A DNA stretch of 64,000 nucleotides, from positions 124,001 through 188,000 of the forward strand of contig JBGSSF010000023.1 in the NCBI GenBank assembly GCA_041737175.1, given 5' to 3'. The notes beneath the pieces were generated by a model. The model was not told where the DNA came from and did no database searches. It saw only the letters and a program-made list of their open reading frames with translations. Each line of letters begins with the position of its first letter. Position 1 is the first letter of the stretch. Made by a program: the position numbers and the translations under genes. Below, piece after piece: positions 52,883 to 62,114 of this stretch. The stretch comes from UBA5072 sp041737175 (lineage in GTDB: Bacteria > Bacteroidota > Bacteroidia > Bacteroidales > UBA10428).

Positions 52883-54940
52883 ATGAAATCAACTCCTCTG
52901 GTTATTAATGCCTTGCTGGGCCTGGCCCTTGTCTCCTGCAGCAATACCACCCGCATAGAAAGCGGAAAACTGCGGCTTGAAATCAACAACAAAATGGAAA
53001 CAAAGGTAAACTGCGTTTCTTCTGATACAAAACAGCTTATGAAGCATTTCATGGCTTCGGAATACTTGGTATGTCGCAAATTCGAAGCCAGTGACTTTAA
53101 AGTGAAAAAAAGCAAAACCACGGCCATTGACGATAATAAAGGCAAGGGTGAAAGTACTGTTATTTCGGGTACAACCAGAAATGAGGAATATGGCCTTGAA
53201 AAGATACTCACAATTTCGGTCTATAACTCCTTCCCCGGTATGGCCTTTTTTAAGGTTCAGTATGTAAATACGGGAAAGCGTGACCTGGAAATCAGCAAAT
53301 GGGTGAATCATGGTTATACCATACTGGATAATGGGGATTCTCCTGCTTTTTGGTCATTTCAGGGAAGTTCGACCGGAGCACGAAAAGACTGGATGCTCCC
53401 GGTGGATTCATCATTTTCACAGCAGAATTATATGGGAATGAACAATACCGATTACGGAGGGGGTATTCCTGTTGTTGATCTATGGCGCAAAGATGCCGGC
53501 ATCGCAATTGGTCACACCGATCAGGTGGCCCGTATGATTTCACTGCCTGTGCATAAAAGCCGTTATGACAATTTCACACAGATAAGCATGGAATATGAAT
53601 ATCCGGAAACTATCACCCTTCGTGCACAAGATACCCTGAATACCTTCAATACCTTTGTCATGGTTCACAATGGTGACTGTTATGCCCCGTTACAGGCTTA
53701 TTCAAAATATATGCAGGCGACAGGCACAACCATGGTGCCGGTTGAAGAAGATGCCTATGAGGCAGTCTGGTGCGCCTGGGGATATATGCGTAAATTCACA
53801 GTGGATGAAATTTTGGGAACACTTCCCAAGGTGAAGGAATTGGGACTGAAATGGGTAGATATTGATGACGGTTACCAGCAAGCTGAAGGAGACTGGGATG
53901 TTGTACTTACAAAATTCCCCCGGGGCAGTGCCGATATGCGAAAACTGGTCGACCGTATTCATGCGATGGGTCTGAAGGCAAAACTGTGGTGGGCTCCGCT
54001 TGCCGTGGATCCGGGAAGCAAGTTACTGACCCTGAATCCCGATATCATCTTGGAAACAAGCGACGGGGCACCACAATTCATCACGTGGTGGGACAGCTAT
54101 TATATGTCACCGGTTTATGAGAAGACCCTTGACCATACACGCGGAGTGCTGAAAATGTTTCTAAAGGACTGGGATTTTGACGGACTTAAAATGGATGGAC
54201 AGCACCTCAATTGCTTACCCCCCGATTACAACGGCCGTCATGCACTTGAAAATCCGGAGGTGTCTTTTGAAAACCTGCCCCATTTCTACCAGATGATCTA
54301 TGAAACTGCCCGGATTTACAAACCTCATGCGGTATTGCAGATATGCCCCTGCGGCTGCGCCATGTCGTTCTTTAACATGCCCTGGACGAATCAAACTGTA
54401 GCCTCTGATCCTGTATCGAGCTGGCAAACGCGTTTGAAGGGAAAAACTTATAAAGCACTTCTTGGTAAAACTGCCTATTATGGTGACCATGTTGAATTGA
54501 GCGACGGAGGAAATGACTTTGCCAGCCAAATTGGCATTGGAGCTGTTTTGGGTACCAAGTTCACATGGCCAAAAGACAATCCCTATGTCACCGAAGGGCA
54601 CTTCGTGCTTACTCCCGAGAAAGAGAAAGTATGGAAACACTGGATAAAAGTCTATAACCAAAAAATGCTGTCAAAAGAAACGTATCTTGGTTCACTGTAC
54701 GACATTGGCTATGACAAGCCTGAAACACATGTAATACAAAAGGCAGATACCTTGTTTTATGCTTTTTATGATCCCGACTGGAAGGGCGAAATTGAATTGC
54801 GGGGTTTGGGCAACGGTAACTACAGGGTTGTCGACTACGTTCATGAAAAGGAGTTGGGCACAGTAAATGCAGCCAATCCTAAATTTTCGGTCTCATTCAA
54901 ACAATACCTGCTGATTGAAGCTTATAAAATAACCAAATGA
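52883..54940 (+). CDS. GH36-like alpha-galactosidase/N-acetylgalactosaminidase lipoprotein
   Basis: A 685-residue lipoprotein (signal ending LALVSC, Cys19). An N-terminal beta-sandwich (about 25-285) precedes a TIM barrel (about 290-600) with features of clan GH-D: KWVDIDDGYQQAEGDWDV, FPRGSADMRKLVDRIHAMGL, KLWWAP, the nucleophile motif GLKMDGQ with Asp438, and a likely acid/base Asp509 in VASDP. A short C-terminal beta domain follows. The protein probably cleaves terminal alpha-linked galactose-type sugars. With AgaS downstream in the pathway, alpha-galactosamine or alpha-GalNAc is a likely target. Last gene of the operon. Confidence 0.82.
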   Translation: MKSTPLVINALLGLALVSCSNTTRIESGKLRLEINNKMETKVNCVSSDTKQLMKHFMASEYLVCRKFEASDFKVKKSKTTAIDDNKGKGESTVISGTTRNEEYGLEKILTISVYNSFPGMAFFKVQYVNTGKRDLEISKWVNHGYTILDNGDSPAFWSFQGSSTGARKDWMLPVDSSFSQQNYMGMNNTDYGGGIPVVDLWRKDAGIAIGHTDQVARMISLPVHKSRYDNFTQISMEYEYPETITLRAQDTLNTFNTFVMVHNGDCYAPLQAYSKYMQATGTTMVPVEEDAYEAVWCAWGYMRKFTVDEILGTLPKVKELGLKWVDIDDGYQQAEGDWDVVLTKFPRGSADMRKLVDRIHAMGLKAKLWWAPLAVDPGSKLLTLNPDIILETSDGAPQFITWWDSYYMSPVYEKTLDHTRGVLKMFLKDWDFDGLKMDGQHLNCLPPDYNGRHALENPEVSFENLPHFYQMIYETARIYKPHAVLQICPCGCAMSFFNMPWTNQTVASDPVSSWQTRLKGKTYKALLGKTAYYGDHVELSDGGNDFASQIGIGAVLGTKFTWPKDNPYVTEGHFVLTPEKEKVWKHWIKVYNQKMLSKETYLGSLYDIGYDKPETHVIQKADTLFYAFYDPDWKGEIELRGLGNGNYRVVDYVHEKELGTVNAANPKFSVSFKQYLLIEAYKITK

Positions 54941-54984
54941 AACCCGCACGGTCCGGAAAAAATCAACAAGTAACAAATGCAGAG

Positions 54985-55683
54985 CTAATGATAATAGGCT
55001 CTTCTCCCTTGTGAATCAAAAAACCGGTATAAAAACAGCCCTCCAATAAACCCCCCTATGTGTGCCCAAAATGCAATGCCCGTAGCACTGCCTGAAAGCA
55101 TCAGTGAAGTGGTACCGCTTAATAGTTGCATCAGAAACCAGATCCCGATATAAATCAATGCCGGAATGGGAATGAACAGGGGAATGATGATTATGGGTAC
55201 AAGAGATATGATGGTACTTTTGGGAAACATCACCATATAGGCCGCCATTACACCCGATATGGCTCCGGAGGCCCCGATAGCCGGAACTGCTGAATTGCGG
55301 TGCAGGATAAAGTGAGCAAAGCTGGCGATAAGACCGCAAAGGATGTAAAATAGAAAATACCTTACCTTCCCCATCCGGTCCTCAACGTTGTCACCAAATA
55401 TGAATAATATCCACATGTTCGAGATCAGATGTCCCCAGCCACCATGCAGGAACATATTGGTGAAAAAAGGTCTTAACAGGATTACCCGCAGCTCACGCAA
55501 ATTGTCTATCTCATTAAACCGAACCTTGTCTGGAATCAATCCAAAGTCAAAAATCATGAGCTCAGCCTGCCTGGCATCCAACAAAAAAACCTCATAAAGA
55601 AAAATCGATACATTGGCCAGGATCAGCAGCCAGTTTACCATGGGGAAACTGCGTGAGGGTATTGTATCTCGTAAGGGTATCAA
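54985..55683 (-). CDS. Rhomboid-family intramembrane serine protease
   Basis: A 232-residue membrane protein with six or more hydrophobic helices. The catalytic Ser139 lies in IGASGAISG and His208 in AFWAHIGGF; HGGWGHLISNM (about 80-90) gives the family's His/Asn pair. It cleaves membrane proteins within the bilayer. A TTG at 55683 is taken as start because IPLRDTIPSRSFP is the conserved family N-terminus and no ATG is available before it; an ATG at codon 15 would shorten it. Confidence 0.9.
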   Translation of the reverse strand: MIPLRDTIPSRSFPMVNWLLILANVSIFLYEVFLLDARQAELMIFDFGLIPDKVRFNEIDNLRELRVILLRPFFTNMFLHGGWGHLISNMWILFIFGDNVEDRMGKVRYFLFYILCGLIASFAHFILHRNSAVPAIGASGAISGVMAAYMVMFPKSTIISLVPIIIIPLFIPIPALIYIGIWFLMQLLSGTTSLMLSGSATGIAFWAHIGGFIGGLFLYRFFDSQGRRAYYH

Positions 55684-55778
55684 TGCATTCCGGATTTGGA
55701 GGGTTCAGGCTGTAAATATAAAAAAAAGGCTGATATGTGATACTTCACAATGAATGTCCGAACGGTACTCTTTTAAAT

Positions 55779-57299
55779 TTAACGGACTGTGAAAGCTTTC
55801 TTATATTTCATACAGATGACCTGGGACAAATCTCTACCGGTTTTTACGACTACAGGCAGTCCTCCACCCGGAACCGACCAGTGACTGCAGAAATAAAAAT
55901 TGGATAAGCCGGGTAAATCCCTGCCAACAGGTGATGAAGACAAGAGATCCTTATCAGGAAACCATCCCTGCACGCTGCCTTTCCAGTTGCCTGTGTAACG
56001 GTAAAAAGTTGCAGGAGTAGCGACATCCATGACTTCAACAGCCTGTTTGACTCCCGTAATTCTACTATCTATACTGTCAATGATTTCACCGGCAAATTTA
56101 TTTTTACACCGGATGTATTCGTCCATATTCTTACTGCGCAATCCTATCCAAAAATCTGCATTGCGGGTATACAAACTAATAACCAAAATGGTTTTCCCGG
56201 CTGGTGCCAGGGTATGATCGTAATGGTAAATATGTGATTCCATCCGGTTATAAAGGGTCCCATCAGGTGAAATCATGACAGCATCCAGGGGGAATCTTAA
56301 TAAATGCGGATATTCTCTAAATGTCCGGGAGATTCCTAAAGACACCATGAAAACAGAAGGGTAGATCTGCAGTCTTTTGTGAGAAGCCAGTGCTGTTAAC
56401 TTCTTATTTACAAATTTCCCTTCCAGGGCCTGAAAGACCGTAAAATACCAGTCAGCGGCAGAAATGGTGATTTCTGAACGGATGATGGTACCATCCTGCA
56501 AAAGCAAGCCCTGGGCTGACTTTCCATGGGTCAGAATTTTGCTTACCGGACAATTATAATGAATTTTACCCCCGAGTGCAAGGTATTTGTCTGCAATCCT
56601 TTTCGCAAACCGAAAGGATCCTCCGATCGGGTAACCGGCTCCCTTTTTGTCAAAAAATGACAGGGGCATGGTCATGATTAAAAGTTTAAATTCCTCTCCA
56701 TCGAACAAAAGCTCAAAAGCTTCCTTCAAAAAGGGATTCTTCAATTTTCGGGCAAAAGAATAATTGGTAACATTTTTCCACTTCAGATACAACAAAACAA
56801 ACGGGAGATAGGTCACCATCCTGATTTTTTTCCTCCATGGCTGAAGAGCCGGTATGATATCGATCATGGGCGGTATCTCAAATTTCTGCATGACCCGCAT
56901 GGAATTTATCAGGCTTTTAATCAGGGCAGTGTCTTCCGGTGCAATATCCAGCATATACGCTTCCAGCCGATTCAGTTCCGTGAAGAGATGAAATACCTTA
57001 TCACCATGTTGATCGCAGTTCTCCTTGAGCTCAATTTCAACCCGGGTATCATGGTTGACAAACTCCATGGATTGCATGTCAACCAATTCACACCAGAGTT
57101 TATAGAAAGGACTGCTGTTATTGGAGCCCAATAACCAATGTATACAACCATCGAATGTGAAACCATTCCTTTCCCAGCTGGCGCATAATCCTCCCGGGTG
57201 TGATTGCTTTTCAAAAATTTCAGTCTCAAATCCATTCATTTGCAAATAACTTGCCACTGACAGCCCTGACACACCTGCCCCTATTATGCTGATTTTCAT
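55779..57299 (-). CDS. Phytoene desaturase/carotenoid isomerase-like FAD oxidoreductase
   Basis: A 506-residue protein with an N-terminal FAD-binding Rossmann motif (SIIGAGVSGLSVASYLQ, residues 4-20) and the second conserved block GFETEIFEKQSHPGGLCASW. The C-terminal FYFCSHWSVPGGGLPVVVKT matches the amine oxidase/CrtI family. It resembles CrtI and CRTISO-like enzymes, but no carotenoid genes are nearby, so the substrate is unknown. It is 26 bp downstream of a small lipoprotein gene. Confidence 0.85.
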   Translation of the reverse strand: MKISIIGAGVSGLSVASYLQMNGFETEIFEKQSHPGGLCASWERNGFTFDGCIHWLLGSNNSSPFYKLWCELVDMQSMEFVNHDTRVEIELKENCDQHGDKVFHLFTELNRLEAYMLDIAPEDTALIKSLINSMRVMQKFEIPPMIDIIPALQPWRKKIRMVTYLPFVLLYLKWKNVTNYSFARKLKNPFLKEAFELLFDGEEFKLLIMTMPLSFFDKKGAGYPIGGSFRFAKRIADKYLALGGKIHYNCPVSKILTHGKSAQGLLLQDGTIIRSEITISAADWYFTVFQALEGKFVNKKLTALASHKRLQIYPSVFMVSLGISRTFREYPHLLRFPLDAVMISPDGTLYNRMESHIYHYDHTLAPAGKTILVISLYTRNADFWIGLRSKNMDEYIRCKNKFAGEIIDSIDSRITGVKQAVEVMDVATPATFYRYTGNWKGSVQGWFPDKDLLSSSPVGRDLPGLSNFYFCSHWSVPGGGLPVVVKTGRDLSQVICMKYKKAFTVR

Positions 57300-57325
57300 A
57301 GATTTAAATATTATGCCAGTCTATC

Positions 57326-57493
57326 TCACCTTCGTTTGTTGTTTTTCTCACAGGGGCAAGGAACCTGGCCGAATTTTCCTTTTTTGGTGTGATAGGATGA
57401 AGCGCAGCCTGTTTGGAACAGAAAGGCGCTGATCAGCAGCAATATAATAAAAGCCTTGCTGTTGAATGCGATCTTTCGTGAAATGATATGCAT
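57326..57493 (-). CDS. Small lipoprotein with C-terminal CPC motif
   Basis: A 55-residue protein found by reading this gap. It begins MHIISRKIAF, has a hydrophobic stretch AFIILLLISAFLFQ and a lipobox-like QTGC (Cys30), then a short tail with YHTKKGKFGQVPCPCEKNNK. Similar tiny lipoproteins with CPC-plus-basic tails occur across Bacteroidota as I recall; their function is unknown. It lies between the EamA gene and the FAD oxidoreductase gene, in the same direction as both. Confidence 0.7.
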   Translation of the reverse strand: MHIISRKIAFNSKAFIILLLISAFLFQTGCASSYHTKKGKFGQVPCPCEKNNKRR

Positions 57494-57544
57494 TCCGTTT
57501 TTCTAAAAGTTTAATATCCGTAAGCAAATATAGTACGAAAATCA

Positions 57545-58453
57545 CTACTTTATTTTTCCAGACAGACGCGAGTAATGATTATACTGACTTGCAACAAGCC
57601 CTGCAATAACCACGGCAATACCCAGGATTTTAAGCATATTGAAACCCTCTTTCAGTATCAGAAAAGCTAAAACTGCTGTAAAAACAGGAATAAGGTTAAC
57701 AAATGCGTTGGTTTTGGCCATACCCATATGCTGAATGGAATATACAAATAACAGGAACGCGAATGTAGATGCGAATATTGCCAGTTTGATCACAGGCAGC
57801 AGCATACTGAAAGTATGATGCGTTTGAACAAAATCGTTCAGGCCCAGAACAGCGAACAAAGGGATGAAATAAATCAATCCGAAAGTACTCTGGTAAGTGA
57901 CAATGGTAAACGTATTGTAATTCTCCGACAGTTTTCTTACGAAAATGGAATGGCCGATGGCAGAGAAAACCGCCAGAAGCATCAGCAGTAAACCTGCCAG
58001 CGAGACCGGTTGGGAGCCCTGCTCACCCATGATAACCAGAATAACACCTGCCACGGACACCAGCAATCCAAAATAATTGGTGACCGAGAACTTTTCCCGG
58101 AAAAGAATCCTTGCGGGAATAGGGGCCAGCAATGGGATGAGAGAAATGATGATCGAGGCCAGTGTGGGCGAAACCAATCTCACTCCGTAACATTCTCCCA
58201 GAAAGTAAAGGAAAGGCTCAAAGAATCCCAGCAAAACAAACCATTTGAAATCCTTCTGTGAAATACGCTGTAACTTGCCGGTTGCCAGAGAAAGGATGAA
58301 TAATAACGGCACAGCAATTACCAAACGCAATACAATCACAGTGACCGGATCATAATAATTGAAAACCTGTTTATACCAGATAAAACTAAAACTCCAAAAT
58401 ACCATAGCCAGGAATACGGGCAGATAAATATTTAATTCTTTCCGGGATCTCAT
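57545..58453 (-). CDS. EamA/DMT-superfamily permease
   Basis: A 302-residue inner-membrane protein with ten hydrophobic segments in two EamA repeats (LAMVFWSFSFIWYKQVFNYY near the start; PVFTAVLAFLILKEGFNMLK in the second). The ATG at 58453 (MRSRKELNIY) is used; the longer frame begins at a TTG. The transported compound is unknown. It is distinct in sequence from the permease at 39892-40755. Confidence 0.85.
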   Translation of the reverse strand: MRSRKELNIYLPVFLAMVFWSFSFIWYKQVFNYYDPVTVIVLRLVIAVPLLFILSLATGKLQRISQKDFKWFVLLGFFEPFLYFLGECYGVRLVSPTLASIIISLIPLLAPIPARILFREKFSVTNYFGLLVSVAGVILVIMGEQGSQPVSLAGLLLMLLAVFSAIGHSIFVRKLSENYNTFTIVTYQSTFGLIYFIPLFAVLGLNDFVQTHHTFSMLLPVIKLAIFASTFAFLLFVYSIQHMGMAKTNAFVNLIPVFTAVLAFLILKEGFNMLKILGIAVVIAGLVASQYNHYSRLSGKIK

Positions 58454-58600
58454 GGCATATTTTTTGTACAATATATTGGTTGCCAAAACAAGAAATAACC
58501 GAACGTATTTCAGGTGACAATTATCATGTTTAATTTTATGGCCTATTGTTCACGCAGAGTGATTATTACAACAGGTAATTGTATTAAGACTAATTAAAAT

Positions 58601-58630
58601 TTTGAAAACATTGAAAAAATTCTTATCTTG
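58601..58630 (+). promoter_or_regulatory. Candidate rpoD promoter
   Basis: TTTG (58601-58604) is followed after 19 bases by TATCTTG (58624-58630), one base short of TAnnTTTG. The leader to the ATG at 58750 would be about 110 bases, long and AT-rich. Nothing else is recognised in 58454-58749. Confidence 0.4.
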
Positions 58631-58749
58631 AGGCAGAAGTACACAAAGGTATTTTTTTAATTTTTTTTAAGAGATAGTCACACAACAAAAGATTTACTTT
58701 GTTGTTCTTACTACATAATTAAACGTTACTATATAAAATTAAGGTCAAC

Positions 58750-59610
58750 ATGAGGCAGTTAAAGATTACAAAATCCATTACTAACAGAAACAGTGATTCA
58801 CTTGAAAAATACCTGCACGATATTGGTAAAGAGGAATTGATTACGCCTGAGGAGGAAGTAGAGCTTGCCAAAAGGATAAAAATGGGTGATCAGGAAGCTT
58901 TGGAGAAGCTTACCAAGGCAAACCTTCGTTTTGTAGTATCTGTTGCCAAACAATATCAACACCAGGGTCTGAGTCTTCCCGACCTGATCAATGAGGGAAA
59001 CCTGGGACTGATCAAAGCAGCCAAGAAGTTTGATGAAACCAAGGGATTTAAATTCATTTCCTATGCCGTTTGGTGGATCAGGCAGTGCATTCTTCAGGCT
59101 CTTGCCGAACAATCGCGTATTGTTAGGCTGCCTCTGAATAAGATCGGCGCCTTGAATAAAATCAACAGGGCTTTTTCGCAATTGGAGCAGGAACATGAAC
59201 GTGAGCCGTCTCCGGAAGAAGTGGCCGCTATTCTTGAGCTTCCTGAAGGCAAGGTAGCCGGCACGCTTGAGCTTTCAGGCAGGCATTTATCAGTGGATGC
59301 GCCTTTCCAGGACGGTGAGGAAAACAGTCTTCTGGATGTATTACCGAGCCATGATACTCCTACCACCGACAACAAACTGATCGAAGAATCTCTGGCCAAG
59401 GAAATTGAACGAACACTCAGCACCCTGCCTGAGAAAGAGAGCAGCGTGATCAGGGCTTTTTATGGTATAGGTACCAAGCCGATGTCACTCGAAGAGATCG
59501 GAGCCACTATAGGTATTTCCCGTGAACGGACGCGGCAGATCAAAGAAAAGGCTATTAAGCATCTCCGTCAGAAATCCAAGAACAGGTTGCTGAAAACTTA
59601 TCTCGGATAG
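58750..59610 (+). CDS. rpoD: Primary RNA polymerase sigma factor (Bacteroidota RpoD)
   Basis: A 286-residue sigma-70 factor. Region 1.2 begins near YLHDIGKEELITPEEEVELA; region 2 has DLINEGNLGLIKAAKKFDET and KFISYAVWWIRQCILQALAE; region 4 ends with the helix-turn-helix LEEIGATIGISRERTRQIKE. Region 1.1 and the long non-conserved insert of enteric RpoD are missing, as is usual for the primary factor of this phylum. This factor is expected to read the TTTG/TAnnTTTG promoters found in this window. A strong terminator follows. Confidence 0.95.
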   Translation: MRQLKITKSITNRNSDSLEKYLHDIGKEELITPEEEVELAKRIKMGDQEALEKLTKANLRFVVSVAKQYQHQGLSLPDLINEGNLGLIKAAKKFDETKGFKFISYAVWWIRQCILQALAEQSRIVRLPLNKIGALNKINRAFSQLEQEHEREPSPEEVAAILELPEGKVAGTLELSGRHLSVDAPFQDGEENSLLDVLPSHDTPTTDNKLIEESLAKEIERTLSTLPEKESSVIRAFYGIGTKPMSLEEIGATIGISRERTRQIKEKAIKHLRQKSKNRLLKTYLG

Positions 59611-59635
59611 TCACGCACTTGAAAACATTTTAACT

Positions 59636-59668
59636 AGAGGCGCAAAATTTTGCGTCTCTTTTTTTTTG
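59636..59668 (+). terminator. Rho-independent terminator of rpoD
   Basis: AGAGGCGCAAAA pairs with TTTTGCGTCTCT (59636-59659, one G-U pair), followed by a run of nine Ts. It begins 26 bases after the rpoD stop. Confidence 0.92.
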
Positions 59669-59725
59669 TATGGAACAAAAGAAACAATATCAATTCCGGA
59701 ATTTTTTTTTACCTTAACTTGCTGT

Positions 59726-60646
59726 ATGGAAACACCCATTCTGTTTTGGATACTTTTTAATGTTTTTGTGCTGGTAATGCTCATATTGGATCTGGGCGTT
59801 TTCCACCGGAAGTCTCATGTAATTTCAATAAAGGAGGCCCTGATCTGGTCAATGGTCTGGATATCCCTTGCCATGGTGTTCAATTTAATTATCTATTACT
59901 GGCGAGGTAAGCAGCAGGCCCTGGAATTTTTTACAGGTTACCTGGTGGAAAAGGCCCTGAGCATCGATAACATTTTTGTCTTTATCATGGTCTTTTCTTT
60001 TTTTCAAATACCGCCTCTATATCAGCATAAGGTGCTCTTTTGGGGGATTCTCGGTGCTTTGGTCATGCGTATATTATTCATCTTCGCCGGTGTGGCGCTT
60101 ATCGAGAAGTTTCACTTCATGATCTATGTTTTTGGTTTACTGTTGTTGTATACCGGTTACAAAATGTTTCGACATGACAGCCTGAAAATCGACCCTGAGA
60201 AAAATCTGGTCATCAGGTTCTTCCGAAGACTTATGCCTGTGACTCCAGATCTGCATGACAATAAGTTCTTCGTGAAGCTGAACGGGAAAACTTCTGCAAC
60301 ACCATTGTTCCTGGTATTAATCCTGATCGAATCAACTGACCTGATTTTTGCGGTGGACAGTATCCCGGCAATACTCGCCATAACACAGGACCAGTTTATT
60401 GTGTATACATCCAACGTATTTGCCATCCTTGGCTTACGATCACTTTACTTTGCTCTGGCCGGTGTAGTCCACCGATTTTGGTTGTTGAGCTACGGGCTTG
60501 CAGTGGTACTACTGTTTGTGGGGGCTAAAATGCTGCTCGTTGATTTGTATAAAATCCCCATTACTTGGTCATTGTTGTTTATTGCAGTAACTATCACCCT
60601 TTCTGTTGTGCTGTCATTGAGGATTAATAAGCCAGTTACCAAATAG
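59726..60646 (+). CDS. TerC-family integral membrane protein
   Basis: A 306-residue protein with about nine hydrophobic helices. The start at 59726 (METPILFWILFNVFVL) is used, since the longer frame begins at a TTG inside the rpoD terminator. The acid-rich motifs EKALSIDNIFVFIMVFS and LIESTDLIFAVDSIPAILAI identify TerC/Alx proteins, linked to manganese or tellurite handling and to metalation of exported proteins. Next gene starts 9 bp later. Confidence 0.9.
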   Translation: METPILFWILFNVFVLVMLILDLGVFHRKSHVISIKEALIWSMVWISLAMVFNLIIYYWRGKQQALEFFTGYLVEKALSIDNIFVFIMVFSFFQIPPLYQHKVLFWGILGALVMRILFIFAGVALIEKFHFMIYVFGLLLLYTGYKMFRHDSLKIDPEKNLVIRFFRRLMPVTPDLHDNKFFVKLNGKTSATPLFLVLILIESTDLIFAVDSIPAILAITQDQFIVYTSNVFAILGLRSLYFALAGVVHRFWLLSYGLAVVLLFVGAKMLLVDLYKIPITWSLLFIAVTITLSVVLSLRINKPVTK

Positions 60647-60654
60647 TACCAGCT

Positions 60655-62079
60655 ATGAAAATATTGCTGACCGGAGTTACCGGGTATATTGCCAAAAGAT
60701 TGCTGCCTGTATTGCTCGCTGAGGGGCATGATGTTGTTTGCTGTGTTAGGGACAGGAAAAGATTTGATACCTCCCGGTATAACTCCGACCGGATTTCAGT
60801 AATTGAGGTTGATTTTCTAAAAGCCGAGACGTTAAAGTTTATTCCTGTAGATATTGATGCCGCCTATTACCTGATTCACTCCATGTCAACATCAACAGGT
60901 GATTTTGAAGAAATGGAAGCAATCTCCGCAACCCATTTCAGAGATCGGATTCAACAGACAAAAGCCCGGCAGGTGATCTACCTGAGTGGTATCGTGAATG
61001 AAGAGACCCTGTCGAAGCACCTGACCAGTCGCAAAAATGTGGAGCAAATACTGGGCTCGGGATCTTTTTCCCTGACAACCCTGAGGGCCGGAATAATCAT
61101 TGGTTCCGGAAGCGCTTCCTTCGAGATTATCCGCGATCTGGTGGAGAAGTTGCCGGTGATGATCGCTCCCCGCTGGCTGAATACACGTTCACAGCCTATC
61201 GCCATACGCAACGTTATTGAATTCCTATCGGGCGTGCTGCTGAACGAGGAGACCTACAACTGCAGTTATGATATTGGCGGTCCGGATATCCTTACCTATA
61301 AGCAAATGCTGCTGGGATTTGCCCACGTGAGAGGGCTGAAACGAAGCATTGGCGTTGTGCCCGTAATGACGCCAAAATTATCCTCCTATTGGTTATACTT
61401 CATCACCTCCACCTCGTATTCGCTGGCACAAAACCTGGTGGACAGCATGAAGGTGGAAGTCATTTGCAAGGCAAACAACCTGCAGGAACTGCTTGGAATT
61501 GTGCCTGTAAATTACGAAGACGCTATCAAAGAGGCCTTTACGACAACAGAGCAGGATCAGGTTCCCTCCAGTTGGACAGACGCTCTGACTTCCCAGCTAT
61601 TAAAGGATGGGATATCTAAGCACGTATCGGTACCTGTTCATGGATGCTTTGTGGATTACCGCAAAACCCGCATCGATGACTGTGAAAAGGTAATGCATAA
61701 ACTATGGTCCATCGGAGGAACAAATGGCTGGTATTACGGCGAATGGCTCTGGGGCATCCGGGGTTTTATTGATAAACTTTTCGGCGGAGTAGGGTTAAGA
61801 AGAGGCAGAAAAAACCAGCAGGAAATTTCGCCTGGCGACACACTCGATTTCTGGCGTGTTTTGATCGCCGACAAAGCAGAAAAACGATTGCTCCTGTACG
61901 CCGAAATGAAATTGCCGGGAGAAGCCTGGCTGGAATTCAAAATTGATAAGCAAAGCATTTTGCATCAGACCGCCACCTTCCGGCCGTTGGGACTCTGGGG
62001 CAGGCTATACTGGTACAGCGTGTTGCCCTTCCATGGCCTTATTTTCAGCGGAATGATCAGGAATATTGCCAAGGCTTAA
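60655..62079 (+). CDS. NAD(P)-binding SDR protein with DUF2867
   Basis: A 474-residue protein. Residues 1-280 form an atypical SDR Rossmann domain (KILLTGVTGYIAKRLLPVLL, then RQVIYLSGIVNEETLSKHLT), and residues 330-474 form a DUF2867 module (DTLDFWRVLIADKAEKRLLL and LPFHGLIFSGMIRNIAK). The reaction is not known. The close spacing to the TerC gene and the PNPOx-like gene suggests an operon. Confidence 0.88.
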   Translation: MKILLTGVTGYIAKRLLPVLLAEGHDVVCCVRDRKRFDTSRYNSDRISVIEVDFLKAETLKFIPVDIDAAYYLIHSMSTSTGDFEEMEAISATHFRDRIQQTKARQVIYLSGIVNEETLSKHLTSRKNVEQILGSGSFSLTTLRAGIIIGSGSASFEIIRDLVEKLPVMIAPRWLNTRSQPIAIRNVIEFLSGVLLNEETYNCSYDIGGPDILTYKQMLLGFAHVRGLKRSIGVVPVMTPKLSSYWLYFITSTSYSLAQNLVDSMKVEVICKANNLQELLGIVPVNYEDAIKEAFTTTEQDQVPSSWTDALTSQLLKDGISKHVSVPVHGCFVDYRKTRIDDCEKVMHKLWSIGGTNGWYYGEWLWGIRGFIDKLFGGVGLRRGRKNQQEISPGDTLDFWRVLIADKAEKRLLLYAEMKLPGEAWLEFKIDKQSILHQTATFRPLGLWGRLYWYSVLPFHGLIFSGMIRNIAKA

Positions 62080-62114
62080 GGAATAGTATTTAACTAAAAA
62101 GGATTCATAGGGAT

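Noticed and set aside
40953..54940. A galactitol or tagatose PTS operon (gat/kba type)
   Set aside because: No PTS components are present; import is by SusC/SusD, and AgaS points to an amino sugar.
57348..57545. A 65-residue minus-strand frame
   Set aside because: It overlaps in another frame the 55-residue lipoprotein, which has a signal peptide and lipobox; this frame has neither.
59666..59725. A longer N-terminus for the TerC gene starting from TTG
   Set aside because: That start lies in the T-run of the rpoD terminator and adds residues unlike the family; the ATG at 59726 fits better.
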